DNA of 64,000 nucleotides. It comes from an uncultured bacterium. GTDB taxonomy: Bacteria; Cyanobacteriota; Vampirovibrionia; Gastranaerophilales; Gastranaerophilaceae. This document shows positions 42,306 through 51,711 of the stretch, piece by piece; within the stretch, counting starts at the first letter, position 1, and every line of letters starts with the position of its first letter. Where the stretch lies: assembly GCA_949300485.1 (NCBI GenBank), contig CASGEL010000014.1, positions 1 through 64,000 of the forward strand, read 5' to 3'. Both the position numbers and the translations under genes were made by a program. The notes under the pieces are model-generated. The model saw only the letters and a list, made by a program, of their open reading frames with translations. It did no database searches and was not told the origin of the DNA.

Positions 42306-44278
42306 TTATAATTGCTTTAAAATTCCAATATTTGTTGTTCTGGTAGTATTTTGAGGTCTAGCACCCAATGCTGTTTTTTGAGCTTGAGTTAACTGTTTAA
42401 TTATCTTCTTACCTGCAGCATTACTGATGTGATCTGAGTCTGTTTTGGCTGAACCTTCTGCAAAAGATTTCGTCATTTCTGGAACTGGAGCCAACACTGA
42501 AACAGTTTTATCTACAGAATCCTGATTATTACCCATACTGCTTAATTTAAATATCGGGGTTTTCTTTGTAATTTTATTATCTATATTCTGAACTTTATCT
42601 ATATTTTTACCATCTTTACCCAATGCCCATCTAAAACCTGCAGTTAAAGCTATACCGTTTCGACCTCCGTTACGAACCATTGCTTGAGCATAACCGGTAA
42701 ATTTATCTTTCCATCTTTTTTGTATACCCAAACCATATTCTACATATGGTTTTACACTCATCTCAGGCAATCTTACAGTATTAGCGCGAACATTTGTTCC
42801 GTCTAACAAGTTCCATACCATTCCGACACTTGCATACGGCTGCCAGCCATTTTTCAAATTGGCTATAAATTTTACATTCGGATTTATTTGAATTGCGTGC
42901 ATTGGATCGCTATCCATTGTCACTCCGCTTGCTGTTTTATAATCAAACGTATTGATAAAACTGTAAGACAACAGCAAGCTCGGCTGAATAATAAATCTGC
43001 CATCTTTAAACTCTATGTTGTAACCGCTTTTTGATGCAACACCTGCCATCAACATTGCAAAGTTATCTGTGCCGTACATATTATGGCTTTCACCTGCACT
43101 TGCACCGACACTGGCAGTTATTGCAGTAAAGAAGTTTCCTTTATAGAAGGTTTGAGTAGCACCGAGCAACCCGCCGTTCTGATAAGTATTGACTCCGCTG
43201 TAACTTTGACTTGATCCGTTATAGCCGACATAACCGGTAAATACAGTTCCCCAGCCATTTCTTAACTCTTTAAAATCGCTATCGCCGCCGATCATAGTAC
43301 CGTAAGTTATTGTATCAACATCAGGACCATTCTTTAACGGTATACTTTCAAAACTTGTATATGGTCTTACCCACATACCTTTTTCATGTAAATCATTCAT
43401 TTGCATTGTCAATGAATCATACGAATTTATTGCATATTCATTTGCATGTCTCAGAGCAAACCTATCTACTGATGGTAATGGCATAAAGGTATCTGCGTGA
43501 GTAAATGCATAAGTAAACGCAGCATTCTGTGCAGCATATGCACCTGCCTGTGCAGCTACCGGAGATGACAAAATTGCAGGGTTGAATGCATCAGACGGAT
43601 TTCCGGAATTAGACGTGCCGCCACCCGGAGTGAAAAGATTATCTCCTTTGGTGAACATAAAGTAACCACCGTCATCTCTGTTATCATACATTACATGATA
43701 TTTATAAATAGGAGTATATGCTGTTGTCTGATAATTATCTGGGAGATCTCCTACGCCCAAAGATACATTATCTTTTAATCCAATTTGAGCGAAATAGATA
43801 TCCGTAACCTCTCGACCTTCCGGAGCATCGCTTAACAGGTTCATTCCGACAACATTTACATTACCCTTATGTTCGCCGTAGCTGTTTGCACTAAACCTAT
43901 CCATTGTTTGATTGGCAAGATCTACATCTGCCATCATATTAATATCACCGTTTACGGTCATACTATTTAGAGCGGATACACCTGATTGGTTGTTTATCAT
44001 ATTTATTGCACCGCTGTTTAATGTTAGGTTGTTGTTATCTAAGACATCTTCCCTGCCTAAATTCAAAGTTATGTTTGACAAGTTTACATTTGCGGTTCCC
44101 GTTGTACCTGAACTATAATCTACAGATTCTATATTGTTATTCAGGTATACTGCACCCGTTTCATCTCCATCAAAGCTTACGGTGTAACCATCTGATCCAT
44201 TAATACTATCATCTATTACAAATTTTCCGTTATTTGTTGCGTCAAAGCCGATTGTTGCTTTATCTTCTACATAGATTG
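42306..44278 (-). CDS. autotransporter, 3' part (beta-barrel) after a frameshift
   Basis: This frame opens right after a TGA at 44284-44282 with AIYVEDKATIGFDATNN and continues to the stop at 42306, about 656 codons. It covers the end of the passenger and the C-terminal beta-barrel (about the last 300 residues: GYNGSSQSYSGVNTYQNGG, NPNVKFIANLKNGWQPYASVG, TAGFRWALG). It has no credible start of its own; a TTG at 44081 is internal. A charged tail of about 90 residues follows the last strand, which is unusual, because barrels normally end in an aromatic residue. It is the same gene as 44267-46438. Confidence 0.82.
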
Positions 44279-46438
44279 CTCATCCGTAGCTCCTAACGTT
44301 AAATCTGATGTTGTATAGATCGCTCCGCCTTTAGCTGTTCCGTTTTGCGAAACAGCATAGTTATTTATGAATGATGAATTTTCAATACTATTTATATTAC
44401 CATTATTGTATATCGCTCCACCTGAGGCATCACCATCAGTTGATTTAGCATAATTACCAATGAAATTTCCTTGAATATTACCAATTTCTCCAATTATAGT
44501 TGAATAATAAACACCATAACCGGAGGCATTATATATAGCTCCACCTTGAGCATTACCTGATACGGATTCTGCATGATTATTTATAAAGTCACCCTTAATA
44601 TTGGTTATTGAATGGACTGTCATATTTGAGCCAGTATCGACACGACCTATATCATTTGCAATAGCACCTCCAAAAGCATTACCTTCAGCCGATACATAGT
44701 TAGAAATAAAATCACCTTCTATCTTATTTATATTTGAAGAAGAAGATGTATTATAAATAGCCCCACCTTTAGCATTGCTATTATCAGATTTTGCATAGTT
44801 ACCTATAAAGTCGCCTGTAATTCCAATAGGTTGAGCAAATACATCACTATCTAAACCTTGAGTAGGATCATCCCTGAACACTACTCCTGAAGAAACCATA
44901 GCATCTACCTCAGACAACATTTGCTGATATGCCTCATTACCGACTTCAGCTTTCTCATTGCCAATATTTGTAACTTTATACCCCATAGATAGTGCTTCTG
45001 ACAAATCCTCAGCTGGTATCACTGAATCGCCGGACTGTAAATAATAAACTGTAAAACTTTCTCCGGTATCGCTGTTAATATAAGTTGCAGATACTAAGCC
45101 AATAACCTTATCATTCGGAACATCATAACCTAAAAGTGTTCCTGTATTATAAATAGCTCCGCCATTGGCTTCCCCAGAAGCAGCAGCATAATTGCCTATA
45201 AAATCTCCGCTGACACCTGAAATTGTAGCATTCTCATTATTACTAATAGCTCCACCGTAAGCATAACTGCCTTGAGCATAATTACCTATAAAATTACCGT
45301 TAACAAAACCAATAGTTCCGTTTTCATTATATATTGCTCCGCCTGATGCCATACTATTTGTGGAAACAGTGTAATTCCCTGTAAAATCACCTGTTATACC
45401 ACCTATTGATGGTTTCATCGAAGAACTGATTGATGAATTTGCTATAGCTCCACCATAAGCCGCACGTTCTGCAGAAACGTAATTTCCTATAAAATCACCT
45501 GTTATTCCGCCAATAGATCCATAATAACCGATGTATACATTAGCTATAGCGCCGCCCATACCGCTCTGATTGCTTTGTACATAATTTCCGACAAAATCTC
45601 CTTTGATACTACCAATATCATCTATAGAATATATAGCTCCGCCATACCCGTAAGAAGAACTATACCGACCATTATATTGGACATTATTACCGATAAAGTT
45701 TCCTTGAATAGTATCTATACGTCCGCCACCACTACTACTTTCAGCATGAGAAATTGCCCCGCCATCGTTAGATGCACTGTTATTGATAAAATTACCAGTA
45801 ATTGTACCTATATTGGTAGCAACATTATGTATAGCACCACCTGAAGCTGCTGTTTGACCTACAAAATCTCCTGTAACTGCATCCACAGCAGGAGATTTAT
45901 CATAGTCAATATGTTCAAGAGATGATGACGGAGTGTTATAACTGTAGGTTAGATCTGCATCAGCCTGAGAAACCTCTCCAAATGTTCTGTTACCGTCATC
46001 TGATTTTGTCCAGCCATAATACTTCGGAGTATCACCTTCTCCATAAGCTGTTTTATTTAAAGTTAAACGGTAATATACAGGCGTCATAACCTTTGTTTCC
46101 GCATTATACGTAAATTTGGTTACTATATTATCACCTTCTGGTTTTTCTCCGCCCTCAGATACCTTAGTCAGTGTATATGCGCTACCTTTTTCTGTTGACG
46201 GAACAGGTGCAAGATTTGAAGTCTGGTTGTTATCATTTGTTGCTGTCTGAGGTACAGGGGCTAAGTCACTTGCATATACCCCGTTCATACTCAATGCTGC
46301 CAAAGAGGCAGCTATTAATGTTCTCATAGAATTACTGCCCTGAACATTCAAACACTCATTAACTTGTAATCCTTTTTTATGCCGTTGCATATTAATCATC
46401 CTCATACTCACTACTTCGATATATTTCCTATCGATCAA
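44267..46438 (-). CDS. autotransporter, 5' part (signal and repeat passenger)
   Basis: A 723-codon frame with a signal peptide (core TLIAASLAALSMNGVYA) preceded by up to 38 residues. This could be an extended autotransporter signal, or the start may be the ATG directly before RTLIAAS. The passenger has 13 repeats of about 25-40 residues of the type GGAI[YASH]N, a variable segment, then I-x-G-[DN]-F-[IV]-x-N-[YN], predicted to form a beta-helix as in polymorphic outer-membrane proteins. Repeat 8 is enlarged by about 100 residues. The frame stops at TAG 44267 shortly after ATDEQSM; one missing G near 44281 (GATGAGCA for GATGGAGCA) would join it to the barrel frame. The full gene would encode about 1377 residues. 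Confidence 0.83.
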   Translation of the reverse strand: MIDRKYIEVVSMRMINMQRHKKGLQVNECLNVQGSNSMRTLIAASLAALSMNGVYASDLAPVPQTATNDNNQTSNLAPVPSTEKGSAYTLTKVSEGGEKPEGDNIVTKFTYNAETKVMTPVYYRLTLNKTAYGEGDTPKYYGWTKSDDGNRTFGEVSQADADLTYSYNTPSSSLEHIDYDKSPAVDAVTGDFVGQTAASGGAIHNVATNIGTITGNFINNSASNDGGAISHAESSSGGGRIDTIQGNFIGNNVQYNGRYSSSYGYGGAIYSIDDIGSIKGDFVGNYVQSNQSGMGGAIANVYIGYYGSIGGITGDFIGNYVSAERAAYGGAIANSSISSSMKPSIGGITGDFTGNYTVSTNSMASGGAIYNENGTIGFVNGNFIGNYAQGSYAYGGAISNNENATISGVSGDFIGNYAAASGEANGGAIYNTGTLLGYDVPNDKVIGLVSATYINSDTGESFTVYYLQSGDSVIPAEDLSEALSMGYKVTNIGNEKAEVGNEAYQQMLSEVDAMVSSGVVFRDDPTQGLDSDVFAQPIGITGDFIGNYAKSDNSNAKGGAIYNTSSSSNINKIEGDFISNYVSAEGNAFGGAIANDIGRVDTGSNMTVHSITNIKGDFINNHAESVSGNAQGGAIYNASGYGVYYSTIIGEIGNIQGNFIGNYAKSTDGDASGGAIYNNGNINSIENSSFINNYAVSQNGTAKGGAIYTTSDLTLGATDEQSM

Positions 46439-46485
46439 GTGCTCTTATATCTTTAATCTTTAAAGGGAAATGTTAACGCTTTGTC

Positions 46486-46505
46486 ATACAATATATCTAT
46501 TGTAT
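46486..46505. promoter_or_regulatory. 8-4-8 palindrome upstream of the autotransporter
   Basis: ATACAATA and TATTGTAT form a perfect inverted repeat around TATC, 48 bp before the first codon of the autotransporter frame. It is a good size for a dimeric repressor site. No -35 box is obvious near it. Confidence 0.45.
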
Positions 46506-46598
46506 ATCTACTTATATTATGTACTTGTTTTTATAAAAATGCAAGTGTTTTTCATTTTTAAATATAATTCTTTAGTATTAATTACTTAAATATTAAGA

Positions 46599-46630
46599 TT
46601 AAAATAGGATTTGGAGAACTTAATATATCT
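46599..46630. repeat. 32-bp element, copy 1
   Basis: TTAAAATAGGAT, ten bases less well conserved, then AACTTAATATATCT-like sequence. It matches 60019-60050 at about 26 of 32 positions without gaps. Both copies lie between divergent genes. It may be a regulator site; neither the protein nor the direction is known. Confidence 0.45.
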
Positions 46631-46735
46631 TAATACTTTATGAGCTATATAACTATTATTTCCATATGGACATATTTTATCTGTGGAAACTCATTATATA
46701 CATAGAACATTCATTAAATTTGCAAATTTATTTGA

Positions 46736-46744
46736 TGCTATAAT
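46736..46744 (+). promoter_or_regulatory. extended -10 of tatD (leaderless)
   Basis: TGCTATAAT ends 6 bases before the tatD ATG at 46751; no SD is present and no -35 box at the usual distance, as expected for an extended -10 promoter. Confidence 0.65.
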
Positions 46745-46750
46745 TAGCAT

Positions 46751-47530
46751 ATGAAAAACACTTACATCATAAATACCCATTCACATGTAAATATGCTTGA
46801 AGAAATAAATATTGATACCGCGATATCTAATGCGCAAAAAGCAGGTATTATCACAATTGTTCCTTCAACTACCGTTAATGACATTTTTGATGTTGATAAA
46901 TTTATACAACAATACAATGACGTTTACGGATACGTGGGAGTCTTTCCTGAAGAAGTTCGAGATTTCTCCGATAAGACACTTTCTGATATGGAAAATCTCA
47001 TAAAAAACAATAAAAAAATTATTGGTATCGGCGAAGTCGGTCTTGATTACTATTGGGACAAATCGTTTAAAGATTTGCAAAAAGAAGTTTTCATTAAACA
47101 AATAGATTTTGCAAATCAAATGAATCTTCCACTTAATATACATTCAAGAGAAGCCCATCTTGATACATTAGAAATCCTTAAAAAATATAATAAAAATTCT
47201 AAAGCAATTCTTCACTGTTTTTCAGGCAGCCTCGAGTTCGCAAAAGAATGTATTAAAGAAGGAATTTATATTGCTTTAGGCGGTGTTGTTACTTTTAAAA
47301 ACGCAATTAAAGCTAAGGAAGTTGCCGCTAATATTCCGATTGAATATCTGCTTTTGGAAACAGATGACCCGTACCTTGCTCCGGTGCCATACAGAGGTAA
47401 AGAAAACCAACCGATTTATGTTACATATGTTGCTCAAGCTATTGCAAATCTAAGAAACACAACAACAGAAGAAATTGCAAAATCTACGACTCAAAATGCA
47501 GAAAGGATATTTAAGTTCAATGCAGAATAA
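46751..47530 (+). CDS. tatD: TatD-family metal-dependent DNase/hydrolase
   Basis: A 259-residue TIM-barrel hydrolase. Metal ligands are visible in NTHSHVNM, GEVGLDYYW, NIHSREA, LHCFSGS and LLETDDPYLAPVP. TatD/YcfH enzymes are linked to 3'-5' nuclease activity, DNA repair and deacylation of D-aminoacyl-tRNA-like substrates, so the precise role is uncertain. The start has a -10 box at 6 bases and no SD. The end overlaps tlyA by 11 bases. Confidence 0.93.
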   Translation: MKNTYIINTHSHVNMLEEINIDTAISNAQKAGIITIVPSTTVNDIFDVDKFIQQYNDVYGYVGVFPEEVRDFSDKTLSDMENLIKNNKKIIGIGEVGLDYYWDKSFKDLQKEVFIKQIDFANQMNLPLNIHSREAHLDTLEILKKYNKNSKAILHCFSGSLEFAKECIKEGIYIALGGVVTFKNAIKAKEVAANIPIEYLLLETDDPYLAPVPYRGKENQPIYVTYVAQAIANLRNTTTEEIAKSTTQNAERIFKFNAE

Positions 47531-48335
47531 AGAAAGACTTGATAAATATCTTACAGACCTTGGCTACTTTGAAACCAAAAGTAAAGCGTCTGCTGCAATT
47601 TTAGCCGGAAATGTAAAAATTAATGATGAATACATTACAAAAGCCGGTTTCCAGATAAATCTAAACAAAGAATATGATATTCAGGTAAAATCAATGCCAT
47701 ATGTATCAAGAGGAGGCTTTAAACTAAAAAAAGCTATTGATGCCTTTCACCCTAAAATAGAAAACAGAGTATGCTTCGATGCAGGTGCATCAACCGGAGG
47801 CTTTACAGATTGTCTTTTGCAAAATGGTGCTAAATTCGTTTATGCAGTCGATGTCGGTTACGGACAATTAGACTGGAAAATTCGCTCCGATAAACGTGTA
47901 AAAACAATAGAAAAAACAAATCTAAAAATATGTTCTCCAGAAGATATATATTCAAATTCTGAAGAATGGGCAGATCTTTTGGTAAGCGATCTTTCATTTA
48001 TTTCACTTACTAAAGTTTTAAAAAACTTACAAACCCTTCTAAAACCGGAATTTCATGAAATGATATGCCTTATAAAACCTCAATTTGAAGCCGGGAAAGA
48101 AAATGTAGAAAAAGGAGGAGTTGTCAGAGAGCCTAAAGTCCATGAAGAGGTCATAGAAAATGTTATAAACTGTGCCGAAAATCTGAATTACACAATTAAA
48201 GGACTTACTTATTCCTCCATAAAAGGTCCTGCCGGAAATATTGAATATTTAATCTGGCTTTCTACTGAAAAAGTTACCTATGATTATGATATAAAAAATA
48301 TTGTTAATTCCGCTTTTCTAAAACTAAACAGTTAA
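47520..48335 (+). CDS. tlyA: TlyA-family rRNA 2'-O-methyltransferase
   Basis: A 271-residue protein with an S4 RNA-binding domain (about 1-60, ERLDKYLTDLGYFETKSKA) and an FtsJ-type methyltransferase domain with the SAM motif CFDAGASTGGFTDCLL and KPQFEAGKEN. TlyA methylates riboses in 16S and 23S rRNA; the old name is hemolysin A. The ATG at 47520 starts the family-typical M-x-x-K-E-R-L-D. It overlaps tatD by 11 bases and is convergent with the gene ending at 48332. Confidence 0.94.
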   Translation: MQNKERLDKYLTDLGYFETKSKASAAILAGNVKINDEYITKAGFQINLNKEYDIQVKSMPYVSRGGFKLKKAIDAFHPKIENRVCFDAGASTGGFTDCLLQNGAKFVYAVDVGYGQLDWKIRSDKRVKTIEKTNLKICSPEDIYSNSEEWADLLVSDLSFISLTKVLKNLQTLLKPEFHEMICLIKPQFEAGKENVEKGGVVREPKVHEEVIENVINCAENLNYTIKGLTYSSIKGPAGNIEYLIWLSTEKVTYDYDIKNIVNSAFLKLNS

Positions 48336-48754
48336 TTTAAGGTAATATTTTCAGGCTTTTTATCTAAATTTATCTCGATATATTTAAAAATATTCAATAC
48401 TATCCCCGGCTGAAAATAATAATTATTATCTGCAGGAGTTATTCTTAGCATCCCTTGGTTTGTATTGACATTAGAAACCATAGCCAAAAACTTTTTATTT
48501 ACCGCCGTAAACAAAATATATCCCGATTTTGACTGTATTTCATCAATAGTAAATCTGTTAGCATTGATAGCTGCCAATGTCAAATTAAACAATGATACAT
48601 TATCTGTATTAAAAACCTTTGTGCAGTTCTCAAAATAAACATTCTGAGATGTTATTAATGTACTTAAGCTTAATTGCTCTCCTGCTGAATACACCGGAGC
48701 ACAAGATAAAAATAATATACACAAAATTATACTTGATTTTAAGATTCTTTCCAT
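48332..48754 (-). CDS. 140-residue exported protein, unknown function
   Basis: It has a signal peptide (core IILCILFLSC; cleavage near VYSA at about 24, or lipidation at Cys18) and a 115-residue beta-rich mature part with NRFTIDEIQSKSGYILF and KKFLAMVSNV. The latter resembles small proteins that sense or anchor at the envelope, but I cannot name it. It overlaps the end of polA by 16 bases on the same strand and therefore probably uses the polA mRNA. It is convergent with tlyA (4-base overlap). Confidence 0.72.
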   Translation of the reverse strand: MERILKSSIILCILFLSCAPVYSAGEQLSLSTLITSQNVYFENCTKVFNTDNVSLFNLTLAAINANRFTIDEIQSKSGYILFTAVNKKFLAMVSNVNTNQGMLRITPADNNYYFQPGIVLNIFKYIEINLDKKPENITLN

Positions 48755-51594
48755 GACTCTCCTACATTTATATCAACTATTAACGGAACTTTTAATGGCT
48801 GATCCAATTCCATAGATTTTAAAATCAGTCTTTTTACTTCCTCTAGCTCACTTTTCAAAACTTCAACAACTAATTCATCATGAACTTGAATAATTAATTT
48901 TGAATTTAATTTATTATTTTTCAAAGATTTTGAAAAATCAATCATAGCCATCTTAATTAAATCCGATGCTGATCCTTGCATAGGGTGATTAATTGCCGCA
49001 CGTTTTGCAAACTCTCTAATCATTGCATTAGGACTGTTTATCTCGGATTCTAAATACCGACGCCTGCCCAAAATTGTTTCAACGTATCCCTGTTCTTCTA
49101 CTAAAGTTACCATATTATGCATATAATCCTTTATACCCGGATATGTTTCAAAATATTTATTTATAAATATTTCTGCCTCTTGAGGCTTTATCCCCAAAGC
49201 CTTGGCCAGTCCATATTTACTTTGCCCGTATACAATACCAAAATTAACAGCCTTTGATTTATATCTCATATCTTTTGTAACTTTATCTATAGGAACCTCA
49301 AAAACCTTCGAAGCCGTTAACGTATGAACATCAATACCTGAATTAAAAGCATTGATTAAATTTACATCACCTGAGACATGCGCCAATAAACGTAATTCAA
49401 TTTGAGAATAATCTGCTGATAAAATCAACGAATTTTGTCTGTCCTGAGGAATAAAGGCCTGACGGATTTTATTTCCTTCCTCAGTCCTTACCGGAATATT
49501 TTGTAAATTCGGATTTGAAGAAGAAAGCCTGCCTGTTGTAGTAACGGTTTGATTATACGTTGTATGAATACGACCATCTTTAGGCTCTATCAATGCAGGT
49601 AAAGCTTCTGTATATGTTGATTTTAATTTGGCATACTTTCTATATTCCAAAATAAGTCTTGCTATCTCATATTCTTCAGCCAAAGCATTTAAAACTTCAG
49701 CACTGGTAGAATTCTTTGATTTCCCACGTTTTTTAGAAGTTTTTAGCTCTAATTTATCAAAAAGAATATATGCAACTTGTTTTGGAGAATTTATATTAAA
49801 ACCCTCTCCCGCTAAATCATAAATTTTATGCTCAACATGTGATATTTTTCTATCGATTTCTTTTGTCAAAAGCTGTAAATAATTAACATCAACACAAACC
49901 CCTATACTCTCCATTTGAGCCAATACATAAGCTAACGGGATCTCTATATCAGTTAAGATTTTATACTCTCTATTTTCTAAATGAGTAAACCAATACTTTG
50001 TTAACTCAAATAAACTTGCAATAACGTCAGCACTGTAATTTTCAAATTCTACAATATTTTTCTCGGCGATAGTTGTTTTTTTAGTATCAGAAACCATTGT
50101 CGGAAGAATATGATTTATTTGCTCCATGCATTGAACATCAAAAGAAGAATTAGCGTTGGAATCCTTTATATAACAAGCAAGCATTGTATCAAAAACAACA
50201 CCATTTAACTCTATACCCAGCGAGTTTAATATACATACTTCATTTTTCACATCATGAGTTATCTTTTTTATGTCAGGATTGTTCAATATCGGCGACAATT
50301 TTTCTAATACATAAGAAGGTTCTAATTGATTATCTATATTATGATTTAAAGGTATATAAAAAGCCTTGGTTGGCGAATGATTTTCATAAAATTGAAATTG
50401 CGTAGCAAAATTAAAATCATCATTGTATCCTATTGCAATACCATAAACCTTAGATGAAACAGCATTTTTAACTTCTGCGAAAATTCTTAAAGAAACAACA
50501 GTCTTATTAGAAATTTCAGTAATCATTTCTTCCAAATTTTGAGAATCTGTAACAAGCTTAGATACAAAATTAAACGTTTCTTTATTAACTTCAGACTGCA
50601 CTGCCTGCGCAAAAAGCCCCAATTGACCATTCTCAGAAACTGACGGAATTAAAGGCGTTTCTTTTATTGTATCCTGAGATTTTAATTTTGACTCTTTATC
50701 AAAAGATTTTAGAATAAACTCAATATTTTTTAAAAAGCTATAGAATTGCATAGCTCGCAAAAACTCAGTAACTCTTGAAATATCAGGAACTTCAATTTTA
50801 GTTTTATCAAAATCAAAAGGTACATCAACATTCCTCACAATAGTAGCTAGATATTTGCTTAATTTAGCATCATCTACACCATTTCTAATTTTTTCCTGAA
50901 CGGATTTTCCTGAAATCTTATCAACATTAGCCAATACATTATCAACAGTTTTAAATTCATCAAGGAGTTTAACTGCCGTTTTTTCACCAATTCCCTTTAT
51001 CCCGGGAATATTATCAGAAGTATCTCCTCGCAAAGCCTTATAATCAATAACCTGATCAGGATACACTCCAAGCTTTTCATAAACTCTGTCCCAATCATAT
51101 TCAACAAGTTCTCCCTTTGACGGAATAATAACTTTTACACAGCCGTTTTTTTCTATAAGCTGAAAAGAATCCTGATCCCCAGTTAAAATTAAAACTCTAT
51201 GCCCCAATTCACATGCTCGCTTCGATATTGTTCCGATAACATCATCCGCTTCAAATCCCTCTTTTGTATATATCGGAATATTAAATGCATCTAAACCTTC
51301 ATTAATTAATCCCATTTGGATTCTCATAGGATCAGGCATAGCCTCTCTATTTGCCTTATATTCTTCATATTTTTCAGTTCTAAACGTATGATGCGAAACA
51401 TCAAAAGCTACACCAATAGCATCCGGATGTAAATCTTCATTCTTTAACAAGTCAAAAATAGCTTTAAAAAAGCCATAAACAGCCCATGTCGGAGTGCCGT
51501 TTTTTGTTTTCATATTAGTACGTTCCAATGCATAATATTGTCTGAACGCTAAAGCATGACCATCAATTAATATTAATGTTTTTGACTCACCCAT
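48739..51594 (-). CDS. polA: DNA polymerase I
   Basis: A 951-residue family A polymerase. The 5'-3' exonuclease domain (about 1-295) has LILIDGHALAFRQYYAL, DDVIGTISK and GIKGIGEKTA. The central 3'-5' exonuclease domain (about 340-540) has lost the first acidic motif, reading VVSLRIFAEV where D-x-E is expected, so proofreading is probably absent, as in the Bacillus and Thermus enzymes. The polymerase domain has DYSQIELRLLAH (motif A), KAVNFGIVYGQS (motif B) and QVHDELVVE (motif C). AAAGGG is 5-6 nt before the ATG. Confidence 0.97.
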   Translation of the reverse strand: MGESKTLILIDGHALAFRQYYALERTNMKTKNGTPTWAVYGFFKAIFDLLKNEDLHPDAIGVAFDVSHHTFRTEKYEEYKANREAMPDPMRIQMGLINEGLDAFNIPIYTKEGFEADDVIGTISKRACELGHRVLILTGDQDSFQLIEKNGCVKVIIPSKGELVEYDWDRVYEKLGVYPDQVIDYKALRGDTSDNIPGIKGIGEKTAVKLLDEFKTVDNVLANVDKISGKSVQEKIRNGVDDAKLSKYLATIVRNVDVPFDFDKTKIEVPDISRVTEFLRAMQFYSFLKNIEFILKSFDKESKLKSQDTIKETPLIPSVSENGQLGLFAQAVQSEVNKETFNFVSKLVTDSQNLEEMITEISNKTVVSLRIFAEVKNAVSSKVYGIAIGYNDDFNFATQFQFYENHSPTKAFYIPLNHNIDNQLEPSYVLEKLSPILNNPDIKKITHDVKNEVCILNSLGIELNGVVFDTMLACYIKDSNANSSFDVQCMEQINHILPTMVSDTKKTTIAEKNIVEFENYSADVIASLFELTKYWFTHLENREYKILTDIEIPLAYVLAQMESIGVCVDVNYLQLLTKEIDRKISHVEHKIYDLAGEGFNINSPKQVAYILFDKLELKTSKKRGKSKNSTSAEVLNALAEEYEIARLILEYRKYAKLKSTYTEALPALIEPKDGRIHTTYNQTVTTTGRLSSSNPNLQNIPVRTEEGNKIRQAFIPQDRQNSLILSADYSQIELRLLAHVSGDVNLINAFNSGIDVHTLTASKVFEVPIDKVTKDMRYKSKAVNFGIVYGQSKYGLAKALGIKPQEAEIFINKYFETYPGIKDYMHNMVTLVEEQGYVETILGRRRYLESEINSPNAMIREFAKRAAINHPMQGSASDLIKMAMIDFSKSLKNNKLNSKLIIQVHDELVVEVLKSELEEVKRLILKSMELDQPLKVPLIVDINVGESWKES

Positions 51595-51662
51595 AACTAC
51601 CCTTTTCTTAGAATAATTTTGGCATAAAAAAGAGTATTTGGCAATTTATAAACAATAAGATG

Positions 51663-51690
51663 TTGCATAAAAAAAAACTAGTGTTATTAT
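51663..51690 (+). promoter_or_regulatory. promoter of the DUF4013-like gene
   Basis: TTGCAT, a 16-bp spacer beginning with nine A residues, and TATTAT. The start site is about 15-20 bp before the SD AAAGGAGAT. Confidence 0.68.
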
Positions 51691-51711
51691 AGTATCCAAA
51701 AGGAGATAAAA

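Larger units (their letters stand above)
46439..46750. other. divergent intergenic region, autotransporter/tatD
   Basis: No gene. It holds the palindrome ATACAATA-TATC-TATTGTAT (46486-46505), a hairpin ACTTG..CAAGT around an A/T core near 46522, the 32-bp element shared with the rpaA-like/speH region (46599-46630) and the extended -10 TGCTATAAT of tatD at 46736-46744. Confidence 0.6.

Noticed and set aside
42306-46438. CRISPR-like array because of regularly repeated DNA in the autotransporter
   Set aside because: The repeats are coding (GGAI...GNY units), imperfect and of variable length, without constant repeats and unique spacers.
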